From assembly GCA_030522415.1 (NCBI GenBank), contig CM060108.1, positions 36,676,756 to 36,740,755 on the forward strand: DNA of 64,000 nt, read 5' to 3'. This DNA is from Channallabes apus (taxonomy: Eukaryota > Chordata > Actinopteri > Siluriformes > Clariidae). Position numbers and translations under genes: made by a program. This document shows, one piece after another, positions 25,290 to 37,134 of this stretch; within the stretch, counting starts at the first letter, position 1, and each line of letters opens with the position of its first letter. The notes below the pieces were generated by a model. The model saw nothing but the letters and a program-made list of their open reading frames with translations. It searched no databases and had not been told where the DNA came from.

Positions 25290-28200
25290 ATGCATTCCCC
25301 TTACTGCCTGTGGATTTTTAGCCTTTTATTTCTGACAGGTGAGTGTTTTATCCCCTACATACAGTATTGCTTGTGTCACGATCCTGTTCTCTATACTAAG
25401 GGGACTGAGGGAAAAAATCCAAAAAGGTCCAGGGGGGTCAGTGCAATTTTCCGAATTTTATGTTAGGATTCAAAACTCTATGTATATATATGCAGACATT
25501 GTAAGTCTACAAAAAATAAGCTATTTAAACATTTTGAATGGATTTTGAATGTCTTGCCCGTGCTTGGTGGGTTTCCTCTGGGTGCTCAGGTTTACTCCCA
25601 CAGTCCAATAACATGCAGATCAGGCTAATTGGTGTTAATTCACAAATAACCCGTAGTGTGTGAATGAGTGTGTGTGTGTGCGTGCCCTGTGATAGATTGG
25701 CACCCTGTTCACTGCCTTGTGCCCTAAGTCTCCTGGGATAGGATCCAGGCCCCCCGTGACCCTGTATACTGGATTAAGTGGTATAGATGATGAGTAAGTG
25801 AGTCCGTATAATACAAACAGCAAAAATTAATCACTCTTTAGTGAATCTTCATTTGCCCGCTGCTGCAGTCTAAATAAATGTGAAAGGACTCTGGTTGCTC
25901 TGTCATAGCAGGCTCTCATTTCTGGTATTTCATACACCCTCAGCTTGGAGCTAGGGTTAGGTTTGATTTAATGACCCATGTTTTATCTCATAGTTTCACA
26001 TTGTGCTTTTTATTGGCACCATGCTTTCAGAACAGATGAGACAAATTGGATTTGAACTTTTTGCTGGAAGAAGCATATGTACATTTACATTTAGGCATTT
26101 GGCAGATGCTCTTATCCAGAGTGACTTACATTTTTATCTCATTATACATCTGAGCAGTTAAGGGCCTTGCTCAAGGGCCAAACAGTGGCAACTTGGTGGT
26201 TTGAACCTGGGACCTTCCGAACCGTAGTCCAATGCCTTAACCACTGAGCTACCACTGGCCCATATATACATACATATACTACTCTCCATACATAGGAAAC
26301 TATCGGGTTTGCTGGCTCTGTAGATTCTCTTATTTATCAGAAAAGCATCAGGGTCCGGATAGAACTGTCACTTGGACCAGACTGCGATTCGAAATTTAGT
26401 GACGCCTGCTGGATAGAATGAGAGGTCCATTAGTTAGGTGTGGTTTCTGTTTGGACATGTTGAAGGAAAACTCCACCCTCAAATATATTTAAAGATTATG
26501 CTCTTCTGCATCGCTCTCTTTAGGTAGAGATGAAGCATGGGATCAATCCCACTGGTACCACTGTGTAGTTGTCATATTGTTTTTACATAACTGAAGTGAA
26601 ACTGGACCAGATTATCAGGGATGGAGATTAAAACAAACAAAACAAAAAGAAATTTGAAGATTGAATATTTTATATTTGTTACGATTTCTATGCAAGGGAT
26701 CGGGTGTATCAGAGCAGATCTACAGGTGTAATGGCAGAGCTACTTTAGGCCCAGGCATGTGAGTCACAGCAGTAATTTTAAGCTAATGATAATTAAATAT
26801 TAACTAGTTGTCATTGTTGATTGATAACTAATATCATTAGGATGGCATTAGGAGTAGCACAGTATTAGCACAGTGGCCTCAGACCTCCAGGTACAAGGGT
26901 TTGATTCCCGCCTGAGGACTGTGTCCATGGAGTTTGCATGTTCACTCTGTGCTTGGTGGGTTTAATATGGGTACTCAGGTTTCCTCCAGGAAATAATGAG
27001 GCAAAGACATGCAGATTAGGCAGATTGGCCTTTTCACATTTTCTGTAGCGTGTGAATGAGTGTGTGCCCCGCAATGTATTGGTACCCCGTCCAGGGTGTA
27101 CCCTGTCTTTTGTACCTGAGTCCCCTGGGATAAGCTCCAGGCTTCCCACAATCTTGTAAAGAATATACTGTAATGTAAAAGCAGTTTTTATTTGTCACAG
27201 CCTGTCACACTCTCATCACTACATACAGACTTGCTGATCTATTTCCTTTTGGTGTTGGATGTAGACAACTTTATATCTAAAAATCTCAGTGACTGCAGGG
27301 TGTCCCAGAAGTCTTTTCATAGGGGAAATAATGAGGCAGATGCACTCGTACTGTAACACCAGATGTGTTCATGATAAATGTGAGAGATTATTGTGTGTGT
27401 TTACAAAGAAATTAAAGGGGATGTTTTGTAGATAATGTTAATGATAAATGAAAGTTAACTTAAATAAACTTAAGTAAAAAGACAATTACTTTGTAATTAA
27501 TACTTAATCTAACATCCAAGTTGGTTTTATTCTCTTCCAGTCCACAGTCTGGAGCTGGCCTCCAGTTCAGGTGAGTAATAAGATTTCATTCCTGAAAGTC
27601 ATAACATTATGACATCACGTACAGTTCTTTATTTTGTAAAGCTTGTTCTGTACAGCTGAGACATATTGCTTCATACGATGATTTGTGCTCCAGTAATGTT
27701 TATTTTAGTACTTACTGTATTGTGAAAACTTGCCCTTGTGTTTCTTGTCTGTAATTTATTTATTCATTGTAAACCAGAAGTGGACTTCCTTTTGCGAGAA
27801 AGATTAAATTATTGATCTTGGGCTATATGCATACTTACAAAAGTTGATTTATATCCCAGACAATAAATCAGTTGTGTTGTTAAATGGGAGGAAAGATGTG
27901 AAATAAATACTTATGATGCTGTGTAGCAAAACTATTATGTTTAAAAGCTATTATGTTTGCAGCACATTGTTTGAAGTCTTCAAAAATACTACAAGCAAGA
28001 CAAGGAGAAATTCACAGTTCCACCCGCTCTGGCTCCCCTACCCCTGTGAACTGCAGCTGGGTCATCACTTCCACAGTAGGAGAGCGTGTGATTATCAGGT
28101 ACGGTGAGATCCAGACATCTCTCATTCAAAACATCTGATGTCTTTTAACCCGGGCAATCTGATGGAACTTTTAATGGTAAAAATTTGTGACTTTATTTTC

Positions 28201-31200
28201 AACCTCACAATGAGGAAGAGAGAGGATGCAATTAATGGAGGCACTATATAAGGCTAATTAGTCAATGCTTGCTCCTGATCCTTTTAGTCATTTACATATC
28301 AGAAAAGCTCCAAAATGTCAGCACTGTAGCACTAATCTGACTATAAAGCATGTACTTTTGACCTGCCCACGTTTTAATGGCATAAGAAAACAATTTCTAC
28401 CAGCACAAACTTTAAAGAATTTATTCTGCCAGATGAAACCAGAAAAACTTTTATAATTTCTAGCAAAAGTGCATCTAAAGAACCTTGTATAAAATCTTGT
28501 TATTCTGGCCCAGGCCATGTATTTATATTATTTATCCAATATTTATTAAGATAATATCCTTTATTTTACTTTTTAAATCCCTTACATTACATCTATAACT
28601 TAATGTTATACTTGTTCATATAAATTGGTTGAATGTTTAATATTTAGCTGCCATGTTATAGCTTGTGAAGCTGATATGGCAATAAAACCTAATACAAAAA
28701 ATACATATCAGGATTATGTCAGATTAGGGATTATCTCAACCAGCAGCTGTCATGCTAGAACGATGCATTTAATGTAGGTTTAATAATAATAATAATAAAA
28801 TTACTTATTTTACATTTGTTATACAAGTGTAAATACTTTTACCTCTCGGAGTAGCTCTAACTCCAATTTCTTGTCTTTGTTTCTTTGTTTTTTTATTGTT
28901 AAAAGTTTCTCAGAGGTTTTCATTAGATGTGGCTGGAGCTGGCTAAGCCTGACAACCGCTACAGGCCAGCCTGTGTCAATTTGTGGAAACGAGCTTCCCA
29001 AACCAAAGGAGTTCTACGAGGGAAACATTACAGTGACGCACCACTTTATCCCGCACTTCTTCTCAGTTTCACAATTCCGCCTGTCATACATTAAAGGTAA
29101 CACGAATACTATTATGTATTATAGTATTATTCCTTCAATAATAAAAATTTCAACAAAATGTTTTATTCTGTCCAGATACTGGTCCGTGTTACCCGGGTGA
29201 GTTTGAGTGTTACAGTGAGCGCTGTCTTCCAATGTCCTGGCGCTGTAACGGCCAGGTCGAGTGCCTCGGGGACGGTGATGAGCTCGGCTCAGATGAGGAG
29301 GACTGTGACCCTGTTGAAGCCCAATCTTACCTGGAAAATGATCCCACACTTGTCCCACCTGAAAACCCATCAAACTCGGCTGTTACCTCCAATGTGGAGA
29401 TGGGACTCAGGGCATATGACCTCTCTGCTCCAGCCCAGGGTGGGCCCTGTGGAGGGTATCTGCAGGCCTTTTATGGTTCTTTTGTACCCCCAGTGCTGAC
29501 TGGCTCTGCAATGGAGTGTGTGTGGTCAGTGGATCCACAGGACTCTCGGCCACTTAAGCTGGAGCTGCAACAGCTGGCACTTGGGTCTAGCGATGTTCTT
29601 ATCATCACTGACCAGCCTATTGGGGGCGGCAACATCATTGCAACTGTGAGTATATGGGTGCAACGATGTGGGTAAATAAAAGTTTAAATTAGTATAATAC
29701 CAGTGTGCATTCATTGTTTAGTACAAAACATTCAGATAATGCATGTTAGTGAATGTTTTTGATGCACTTAATTGTTACTTGTTGCATTAAAAAACAAGAC
29801 ATTTAGGTTACCTAGCAACCCAATGCTATACCTACAACCATATTAACTATTATCAGTAGATTTGGATTAAATAAGCTACTAAAGCATTTGTTGATTGTAG
29901 TGATAAACTATTGTGGTATTCATTCTGATAAGTTCAAGCTGATCAATAAGTTTAATAAAATTCAAACTGAAAGGAAATTGCTATGGACAGTGGAAGCGCA
30001 AAGGTAGATGAGTACATCATTTGCACTCTGGAATTAAAGTACGCAAAACATAATTTAGACATTATTACCCCAAATGCATAACACAAAATGTCCAAAAAGG
30101 CAGGAAACAATGGGAGGATATAAGCAAATATATCAGGCTGAAATATTTCTTGCAAAATGTAATACAGCAGTTAAGAATAAATGTGTAGTGTGTAAGGCTG
30201 GACATGTAAAGGTCATCCTGTGAGTACAGTTTTACCTCGGCATACAAATTTAATCCGTTCTGTAGGCGATAATTCTTATTGCAAAACACATTTTCTCATC
30301 GGAAATTATGTAAATGCAGATACTCCGTTCCAGCCACACAAAAATATTACCAATTTTCAACAATATAATTATATATATTTTCATATAAAAACTATCAAAA
30401 CATGTAGAAAAGACATGCAATGAAGTAAAATATAAAGTAAATAGACAATTAACCTCATTTTATCTTAATTTATGATTCCTTCTTGTCACTGGCTGCTTTA
30501 AAAATTAAAGTGGCTAAATTTTTTTTGCCACCTTGCTAACCTTTTTGGGACCAGTGATGTAATGTCTTCATAAAATCTTGCACAAAATGCAAAAAACGCA
30601 CAGGAAAGTATGTAAACTCATTTCGCTTGGCTTTCCACTGATGCAAACAGGTTTTGAATGGTTCGCTTGCTTACACGCAACCAAGCCGGTGTTCAGTTTG
30701 GCTTAGTTCGTTCGCTCGTATGCTGAAAATTTCTTGCAAAATTTAACTTCTTAAGGTGAACAATTGAGGTGGGGGGTTCGTATGCCGAGGTACCACCGTA
30801 TGTAGTTTTCTTGTCATTGGTTCCTGGGCTGCCAGTGATCCAGACTCCCTCTGCCCTCCGGACCTGTCTGATCCATCCTGGTGCCCGGTTTCTGGTTGGA
30901 GGTCTCGTCGCATGGATGCCCCGTGTGTCTCTTTAGGATGTGCCTGGTGTCTGGGGATGATTCTATCTACTTAGAAGACGGTTCTGGCCTCGACTGGTGT
31001 TGTCAGCTGTTTCTCTGAGGACTTGACAATTCGATAGTTCAGGACTGGAACTTTCTACAAGTCTATCTGAGTCTCGAATAACTACTGGACTCCATTTTAC
31101 ATCAACTATTATAACATCAATTAACATCAACTATTATAGCTGAACCTAACACTTAACACTGTATAAATGCAGATCATTTCCTGCTATCTGTTTCACCCAG

Positions 31201-34200
31201 ATGAGGATGGCTTCCCTGTCGAGTCTGGTTCCTCTCAAGGTTTCTTCCTATTACCATCTCAGGGAGTTTTTCCTTGCCACTGTCGCCCTCGGGCTTGCTC
31301 ACCAGGGAATATCTGAACATTTTGATTCATACACATTCACATTCCATACAAACTTAAATAATTCTTTTGATTGTGTAAAGCTGTTTTGAGACAATGTCAA
31401 TTGTTAAAAGCGCTATACAAATAAAACTGAATTGAATTGAATATTTCAGACACCTTGTTTAGTAAATAAAGGACAAATTGGGTTGCTCACATTTATGCAT
31501 TGAGCATCTCTAGGTAATTTCATCTGCCCTGTGATTCAGTCAAAGCAGACTTTCCTCTCTCAGATTGGTAGCTGTTTTGTGATCTGTGAGACTTGTGCAG
31601 GGAAAAGGGCTGTGGTAAATGTATGCATATTTTTTTGAGGTGTTACTTTTGTAGTGTTTTAGAAAAAAAAAAAATTTTTTTTGTTTGTTTGTTTTATTTA
31701 CAGGTCACCTACACATCCAATTACAAAACAGTGGAGGTGGAGTCCCCTACTGGTCTGCTGTCGCTAACATATCGTGTACAGGAGGCCTCTGATGGGCGGG
31801 GCTTCAATGCCACATACCGTATCGCTGATTACTGTCTTCCTTGGGAAGGTCTCTGTAAGGGCTCAGACGGGGGCTGTTACACGTCAAAGCAGCGCTGTGA
31901 TGGTCACTGGGACTGTGCAGAGACGGGTCTGGATGAGGACGGTTGTGGCGGGTGCCCGGCTGGGTACTTCCCCTGTGGGACACTAGCACTCCAGAGGACG
32001 GCGCACAGCCGGCCTGCCTGTTATTCCATCAAAGAGAGGTGCAACTACCAGCTGAACTGCGCTGACGGGAGTGACGAGCGAGAGTGCAAAGTGTGTCAGC
32101 CTGGCACATTCCATTGTGACAGTGACAGGTGTGTGTGTGTGCGCGCTACTGGTTTAGTGACTTTTCACTTAACTTTATTAATGACTATAAATTATTCACA
32201 TAAAATGTGAATGTAGAAACAGGTTTATATTTACGAGATGTGGCACACAACTTACAGAAATGCATCCGCGGGCAACATATCTTCACTTTAGTATATAGAT
32301 TTAAGCATATTCACACACACTGTAATCTTTTTAAAAATGTGTCAGTACAAATAATTCTTCCAGGCAACTCCTACTACTATTGGCTACATTCTTGTGCCCT
32401 AATTGATCTGTGGTACATACCAGCATTTACTACACCTTCACTAAACCCATTGTTGTTTGATCAGATTAAAGTGGCTGGACTGTCAAGGGAATAAAAACAT
32501 GCAAAACATATGTTTCATATACTTCCATACAAACTTAAATCATTCTTTTGATTGTGTAAAGCTGCTTTGAGACAATGACAATTGTTAAAGGCGCTATACA
32601 AATAAATTGAATTGAATTGAATATTTGGGTTTATATGGGTTATAACTTTTTTTATTTGATTTAATAGGATTTTCTTTCTGGCTCATCAGAGGTGCATTTG
32701 ATTTCAAGTATAACAGATTATGTGTTAAATATTATAAAATGCATGAAACGGCAGGAGAAAATAGAGTTGAAACATTATTCATGTTTCAGGCCTGAAGGCT
32801 GCTATATGATTTGACTTCCTGTTATGAGCTCTGGTGCAGTAGAGGTGTGTTTGTGTACGAGTCTAATATTCCGTCCCTGTTGTGCTGCAGGTGTGTGTTT
32901 GAGAGCTGGCGCTGTGATGGACAAGTCGACTGTAAGGATGGCACTGATGAATTAAACTGCACTGTAACTCTGCCTAGAAAAGTCATCACCGCAGCAACGG
33001 TGGGCAGCCTGGTGTGTGGTCTGCTGCTGGTCATTGCAATGGGCTGCACCTGCAAACTGTACTCACTTCGGACAAGAGAATACAGGTGAACCTCGCTTTC
33101 AAGTAGCCTTATATTGTCTTTATTGTTTTTTATATAAAATCTGTTTTAGATTATTTTATGGTAATTGTGTACACAACAGTTTAAATGTTATAGTTATAGA
33201 GAGAAAATGCCTTTTTATGAATTACTTTCTCATTGAAACCTCTGTGTCTTCATGGTTGTTCTGTTCTGCTGTAGCTTGTTTGCCCCAATCACTCGTCAAG
33301 AGGCAGAATTTATCCAGCAACAAGCTCCGCCCTCCTATGGTCAGCTGATTGCTCAGGGAATTATTCCTCCTGTAGAGGATTTCCCAACAGAGAACCCCAA
33401 TGAGGTATGATTAAAAAAAGGGGAGAAATTATAATAATTATATTTCCAGTTTGTGAGGAATGCAACTGGTCAATGAGGAAATTATATAATTCATTTACTC
33501 AAATTAAATGTTTTATATGTTTCAGTGTTTTTTTGTTCTTCTTGTTGTTCATCTAATTCTTTTTTCTTCTTTTTCTCCCATCTCTCAGCCCACGTCCCTT
33601 TCTCTGAGAGGACTGCTTCAGATCCTTAGACAGGACAACATCTCGTCCCCACGCCGCAGACGCAGGCCGCGGATTGTCCGGCGGGCAATTCGACGCCTGC
33701 GCAGGTGGGGTCTGATTTCCAGACCAACCTCTAGATCTACCCAGACCACGAGCTCCCCAACAGAACAGACAGAAACTGGTTCTACAGGCCAGGAGCCCAG
33801 ACAGTCCGGCCCTACCGGCTCAGCGGTGCCCAGGGAAACTACTGACCAGCCACTGCCACAAAAAGTGGCACTGTCTCAACAAACAGAGCAAGAACAACAA
33901 GCAGACGCAACACTTGCTCTTTCTCCTTCTCCCCCTCCTCCTCCTCCTCCTATATCACATCCCACAACCCCACCCTCTGTCCAGCCAGCTGATGCTCCAG
34001 AAACACGTCAGACCCCACTTGTCACCGTTGCCCCCAGCAGCCCTTCACTGGCCTCTCTCTTCCATTCTCTGGGGCTGAGCATCTCTCGTTTCAGACCTTC
34101 GTCTTCCCCTACTGCACTTCCGCTCTCATCTTCCCCTTCTTTTTCTTCCTCTTCCTCTGAAGATGAAGTGCTACTGATCCCTCTTTCCGATGACACAACC

Positions 34201-34230
34201 TCTGAGGACGACGTGCCCATGCTGACTTAA
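25290..34230 (+). CDS. lrp10: Low-density lipoprotein receptor-related protein 10, 9 coding exons
   Basis: A type I membrane receptor of the LRP3/10/12 group that traffics between the trans-Golgi network, endosomes and plasma membrane. Coding exons: 25290-25338, 27541-27570 (a 30-nt microexon), 27963-28098, 28906-29096, 29176-29645, 31704-32128, 32891-33085, 33275-33404, 33589-34230. They total 2268 nt (755 aa; human about 713), with every splice GT-AG and in frame. Order: signal peptide (1-19), CUB1 (about 28-135), LDL-A 1 (about 138-177), CUB2 (about 205-325), three more LDL-A modules (330-455), a transmembrane helix (about 462-485), then a long cytoplasmic tail. The juxtamembrane stretch includes VITAATVGSLVCGLLLVIA and the tail includes APPSYGQLIAQG and IPPVEDFPTENPN, all very close to human LRP10. 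The tail ends with an acidic dileucine EDEVLLIPL, which fits the DXXLL type that binds GGA adaptors. The tail exon is proline/serine-rich and less conserved. Confidence 0.96.
25556..25803 (+). repeat. DANA/Mermaid-type SINE, 5'-truncated, lrp10 intron 1
   Basis: Starts at cgtgcttggtgggtttcctc and ends tggtatagatgatgagtaag. It includes a short (GT)n run and the conserved gtctcctgggataggatcca block. Confidence 0.7.
26085..26262 (-). repeat. tRNA-derived SINE, lrp10 intron 1
   Basis: On the minus strand the head reads tagctcagtggttaaggcat and then ggttcaaaccac, matching the A and B boxes of a tRNA promoter. The body ends in catttggcagatgctcttat. Copies or fragments occur at 56290-56490, 17305-17345 and 57170-57190. 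Confidence 0.75.
26868..27168 (+). repeat. DANA/Mermaid-type SINE, lrp10 intron 1
   Basis: Head tattagcacagtggcctcag and B-box-like gggtttgattcccgcc, then the conserved body gagtttgcatgttcactctg through tcccctgggataagctccag. This is the widespread cyprinid/catfish-type tRNA SINE layout. Confidence 0.7.
28150..28715 (+). mobile_element. LINE 3' end in lrp10 intron 3
   Basis: The frame 28265-28456 ends with PKCQHCSTNLTIKHVLLTCP, the C-terminal zinc-finger-like C-C-H-C motif of Jockey/I-type LINE ORF2 proteins. It is followed by an untranslated tail and a near A-rich end (gcaataaaacctaatacaaa). The element is 5'-truncated, as usual for LINEs. Confidence 0.65.
30227..30798. mobile_element. Mariner-type MITE in lrp10 intron 5
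   Basis: A 572-bp non-coding element with inverted ends tacctcggcatac and gtatgccgaggta, bounded by TA at 30225-30226 and 30799-30800. There is no transposase frame. Elements with this cagtggtacctcgg-type end are common non-autonomous mariner relatives in vertebrates. Confidence 0.75.
30800..31440 (+). repeat. Dispersed repeat with LINE-like 3' tail, lrp10 intron 5
   Basis: Sequence containing ggttcctctcaaggtttctt and ending gcgctatacaaataaaactg, then TTGAAT-type direct repeats. The tail matches the one at 32530-32625 and resembles 3' tails shared by fish LINEs and SINEs. A further short match occurs at 48515-48545. The class is not certain. Confidence 0.6.
32520..32625 (+). repeat. Copy of the LINE-like tail in lrp10 intron 6
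   Basis: About 105 bp: gtaaagctgctttgagacaa through gcgctatacaaataaattga and short gaattgaatt repeats. It is nearly identical to the tail at 31335-31440, from one intron earlier. Confidence 0.7.
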
Positions 34231-35574
34231 GATGGACTGCACTCGCTTTCACTTTTCTTATCTTTTACCACCATCTCCCTGTTTTTCACCTCTAAATTAT
34301 GATCTCAGCATGTAAGCGGCATCATGTCTGCAGTCTGTGCTGGCAAGGTGCCTTATTTTACATGAATAGGTTCATTTTCCCGATTTAAATGTATCAAGTG
34401 TTGGAGTTTAGTCGCTGTGCTTGTTAGATGTGCACTTGTGATGGAAGAAAATGTTGCACAAAAAGATTCTTCCACAGCTTCTCCTAAACGAGTGTGTTTT
34501 CATGCACCATCTGATGTCATCTCATTTCAGCATTTTCATGTGGTTGAACAGCACCTGTGCATGTGTGGAAATGATTAGATTAAGGAACTTTAAGATTAAG
34601 CATGCACTTGAATTAAAATTGAGATGGTTCAGTTGTTCGAGGACAGACAGCATTATGTTAAATTAGCAATGTTTAAAATCATGTTTTTAAAAGCAAACTT
34701 GCTGGTTAATGGAACAAATATTTTCACTACTTTAGCCACGATTCTAAAATAGATACCATAATTTAGTGAGTCTTGCCGACACAGATTATAATATGGCTTA
34801 AAAACAAGCAAATCATTCTTTTTGTTGTTAAGGATGCTGATTTATCGGTTATACCACAGTATCGACTGATATTTGCCTTGTTAACTGCCTTTCGGTAAAT
34901 AAGGTAATTTTCACTTATGGCAGTGGCCGTTGTTTTTCTGTTTGCATCAGTTCAATCTGGAGCTGGTTATGTGTTGTATTGATTAACTGTAGTCTGACTG
35001 GGACAACAGAGGCCTATCCAACTACAGCTTATGGATAATTCCAATAGCTGGCGCTATAATACCACACAAACCTGCCCTTTTGCCACAATCGTCTAATGCA
35101 GACTGGTGTATTTTTATTCTGACAAAATAAAACATTATCCACATGAGTCGACATCAACACTGTTTATTACAGAGGAGAAAGTTCAGCATGGAGGTTAATT
35201 AGTGCAGCACTGGAGCACTTTCAAGTCTAGTTTACCATTAAAAAGAAGTGCCATCTTGTGGTGATATTTGGAATAACAGCATTTCTTTTTTTTTTTTATA
35301 TACGAAGCAACAAAAAACAAACCAAAAACATTGGTATCGGCCACATTATAAGTTTGAACATCGGTATCAGCCCAGAATTTCTCAATTGGCGCATCCTTAG
35401 TTGCAATGATGACTTTCATTCATCCTTTCTTTTTTTTTCGTGCAGAAAAATTAATTGAAATATTCTGCCCTGTGTGTTTCCCTTGGCAAAATTCACATCA
35501 TGCTACAAATATCCAGGCTATTCTCTTGTGATTTATTTTTTTACAATTAATTAACATCTGTATGTATTTATATA

Positions 35575-35620
<46 letters not shown>

Positions 35621-35874
35621 TTTTACTGCTATACACCTGGCTGTGTGTATTCTTTAGAAGTGCCTTTGATAGAGCTTCCTATAGATCACTAGACATTATG
35701 TGACTGTATGTACTTGCACATGAAGGTCAAACACACACATGCAAAAGTTTACACCTCCGTTTGATATTAAAATCACCCAGGCCATGTTTAGGCTATTGCA
35801 TGGCAGAACCGTGTATATGTGTGTTTGTGTGAATGTGGTCACTCTGTTGAGACAATCCTTCTTGGTGCCTGAGA

Positions 35875-35909
<35 letters not shown>

Positions 35910-36255
35910 ACCACCAACCTGAATTACTTCATGTTACTTTAATGACAATTAAGCATTTCTTCTAATTTCTGCTTCAGTAAAGAGTGAAAGAAACACGAGT
36001 GCCATAACTATAATCCTCTTTTGCACTTGCTCTTATGAACTCCTTCTTTTCGTCATGTTGATATTGTTTTTATTACTGAATGTATTGAAGCGGCTAGCTG
36101 TGTAACATGTTTCTCGCTAGTGGTGATTGCAATAGAAATTTTGTGGTTTAAAATGAAAAGAAAAAGAAAATACTTTTCTTAAGATGTGTTTCATTGTATA
36201 TATGCTGAAAGATCTAGAGAAACCACAATGAATAAATCATTTGCACTTTTAATCT
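34231..36255 (+). other. lrp10 3' UTR
   Basis: This region follows the lrp10 stop with no supported ORF. Candidate poly(A) signals are AATAAA near 35125 and AATAAA near 36231, and the second is followed by a T/G-rich stretch. It includes a (GT)n run at 35577-35618 and a 29-nt poly(T) at 35879-35907. Confidence 0.5.
35577..35618. repeat. (GT)n microsatellite in lrp10 3' UTR
   Basis: About 20 perfect GT units; the longest simple repeat within the lrp10 transcript. Confidence 0.95.
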
Positions 36256-37134
36256 GAGCGCTTTGTCATTATTATTGTATATATAGTGTTCAGTGAATTT
36301 GGTTTATAGCTCCTTTTGATGTTTTTCATGATATAATTGGAGATTTTCAGTCAAGGAAACAATCTGAGGTTAGTTCCACTGAAACTCGTCATGATATTAT
36401 ATAATGGGTTATTACCACACAAAGCCTCTATTGTCCTTGTCCATTCAATCAGATTGGTGTTTCTTACCGCTTGGTTGAGAACAGTGGTGACCTAGACAAA
36501 GGAAACAACATTAAGGAGAGAGACAGAGAGAGAGAGAGGATACAAGAGGAGTGAAAACACATTGTGGAGCTTCCGTTGATTTGAAGCAATTTGATACAGG
36601 TCAGCTACATCTGTTTTAATTGTTACAAATTGTTTTAAATTACTTATCAAAGTTTTATTGGGGCTACTAGGCTTTTGTTCTGGTATGATAATGAAACAAT
36701 AAGGAAATCTAAGGTGTATATAGTATAACAAAAAGAATATTGATGTATATTGGCATGTTTTGGAAAAATAATGGAAAAAAAGATTTAATTGTACATTGCA
36801 AAAAAAATCTGTAAAATATGAATTCAATCAAGGCAAATGAGTGTTGGCTATATGTTCTTGATATGTCATTAATTCTCCTCTTTTCCTAAAAGTCAAAAAG
36901 TATAAGCTTTTGATAGCATTTGCTATCTGGCTATGTACTGTAACTGCAGTTAGTTTTGCTTTTTATTATCGATTTAAACATTCTCATCATTCTGATTTTT
37001 TTTCTTTTTTCTTTTATCATTTGTAAATATATTTGATTGCTTTATTTATATAAACTGGGATGTGCAACCTCTATGATCAATATAAAGAGTGCAAAACCAT
37101 CTTTAATCTTCTGCCCATTACACAAACCTTCCAG
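36256..37134 (+). other. lrp10-cirop intergenic region
   Basis: About 0.9 kb of A/T-rich sequence between the last lrp10 poly(A) candidate and the cirop start. It holds a short (GA)n at 36520-36538. It must contain the cirop 5' UTR and promoter, but no motif was distinctive enough to call. Confidence 0.4.

Noticed and set aside
37060..37134. Upstream ATG of cirop at 37060
   Set aside because: It would place 25 polar residues before the signal peptide; the ATG at 37135 gives a normal N-terminus.
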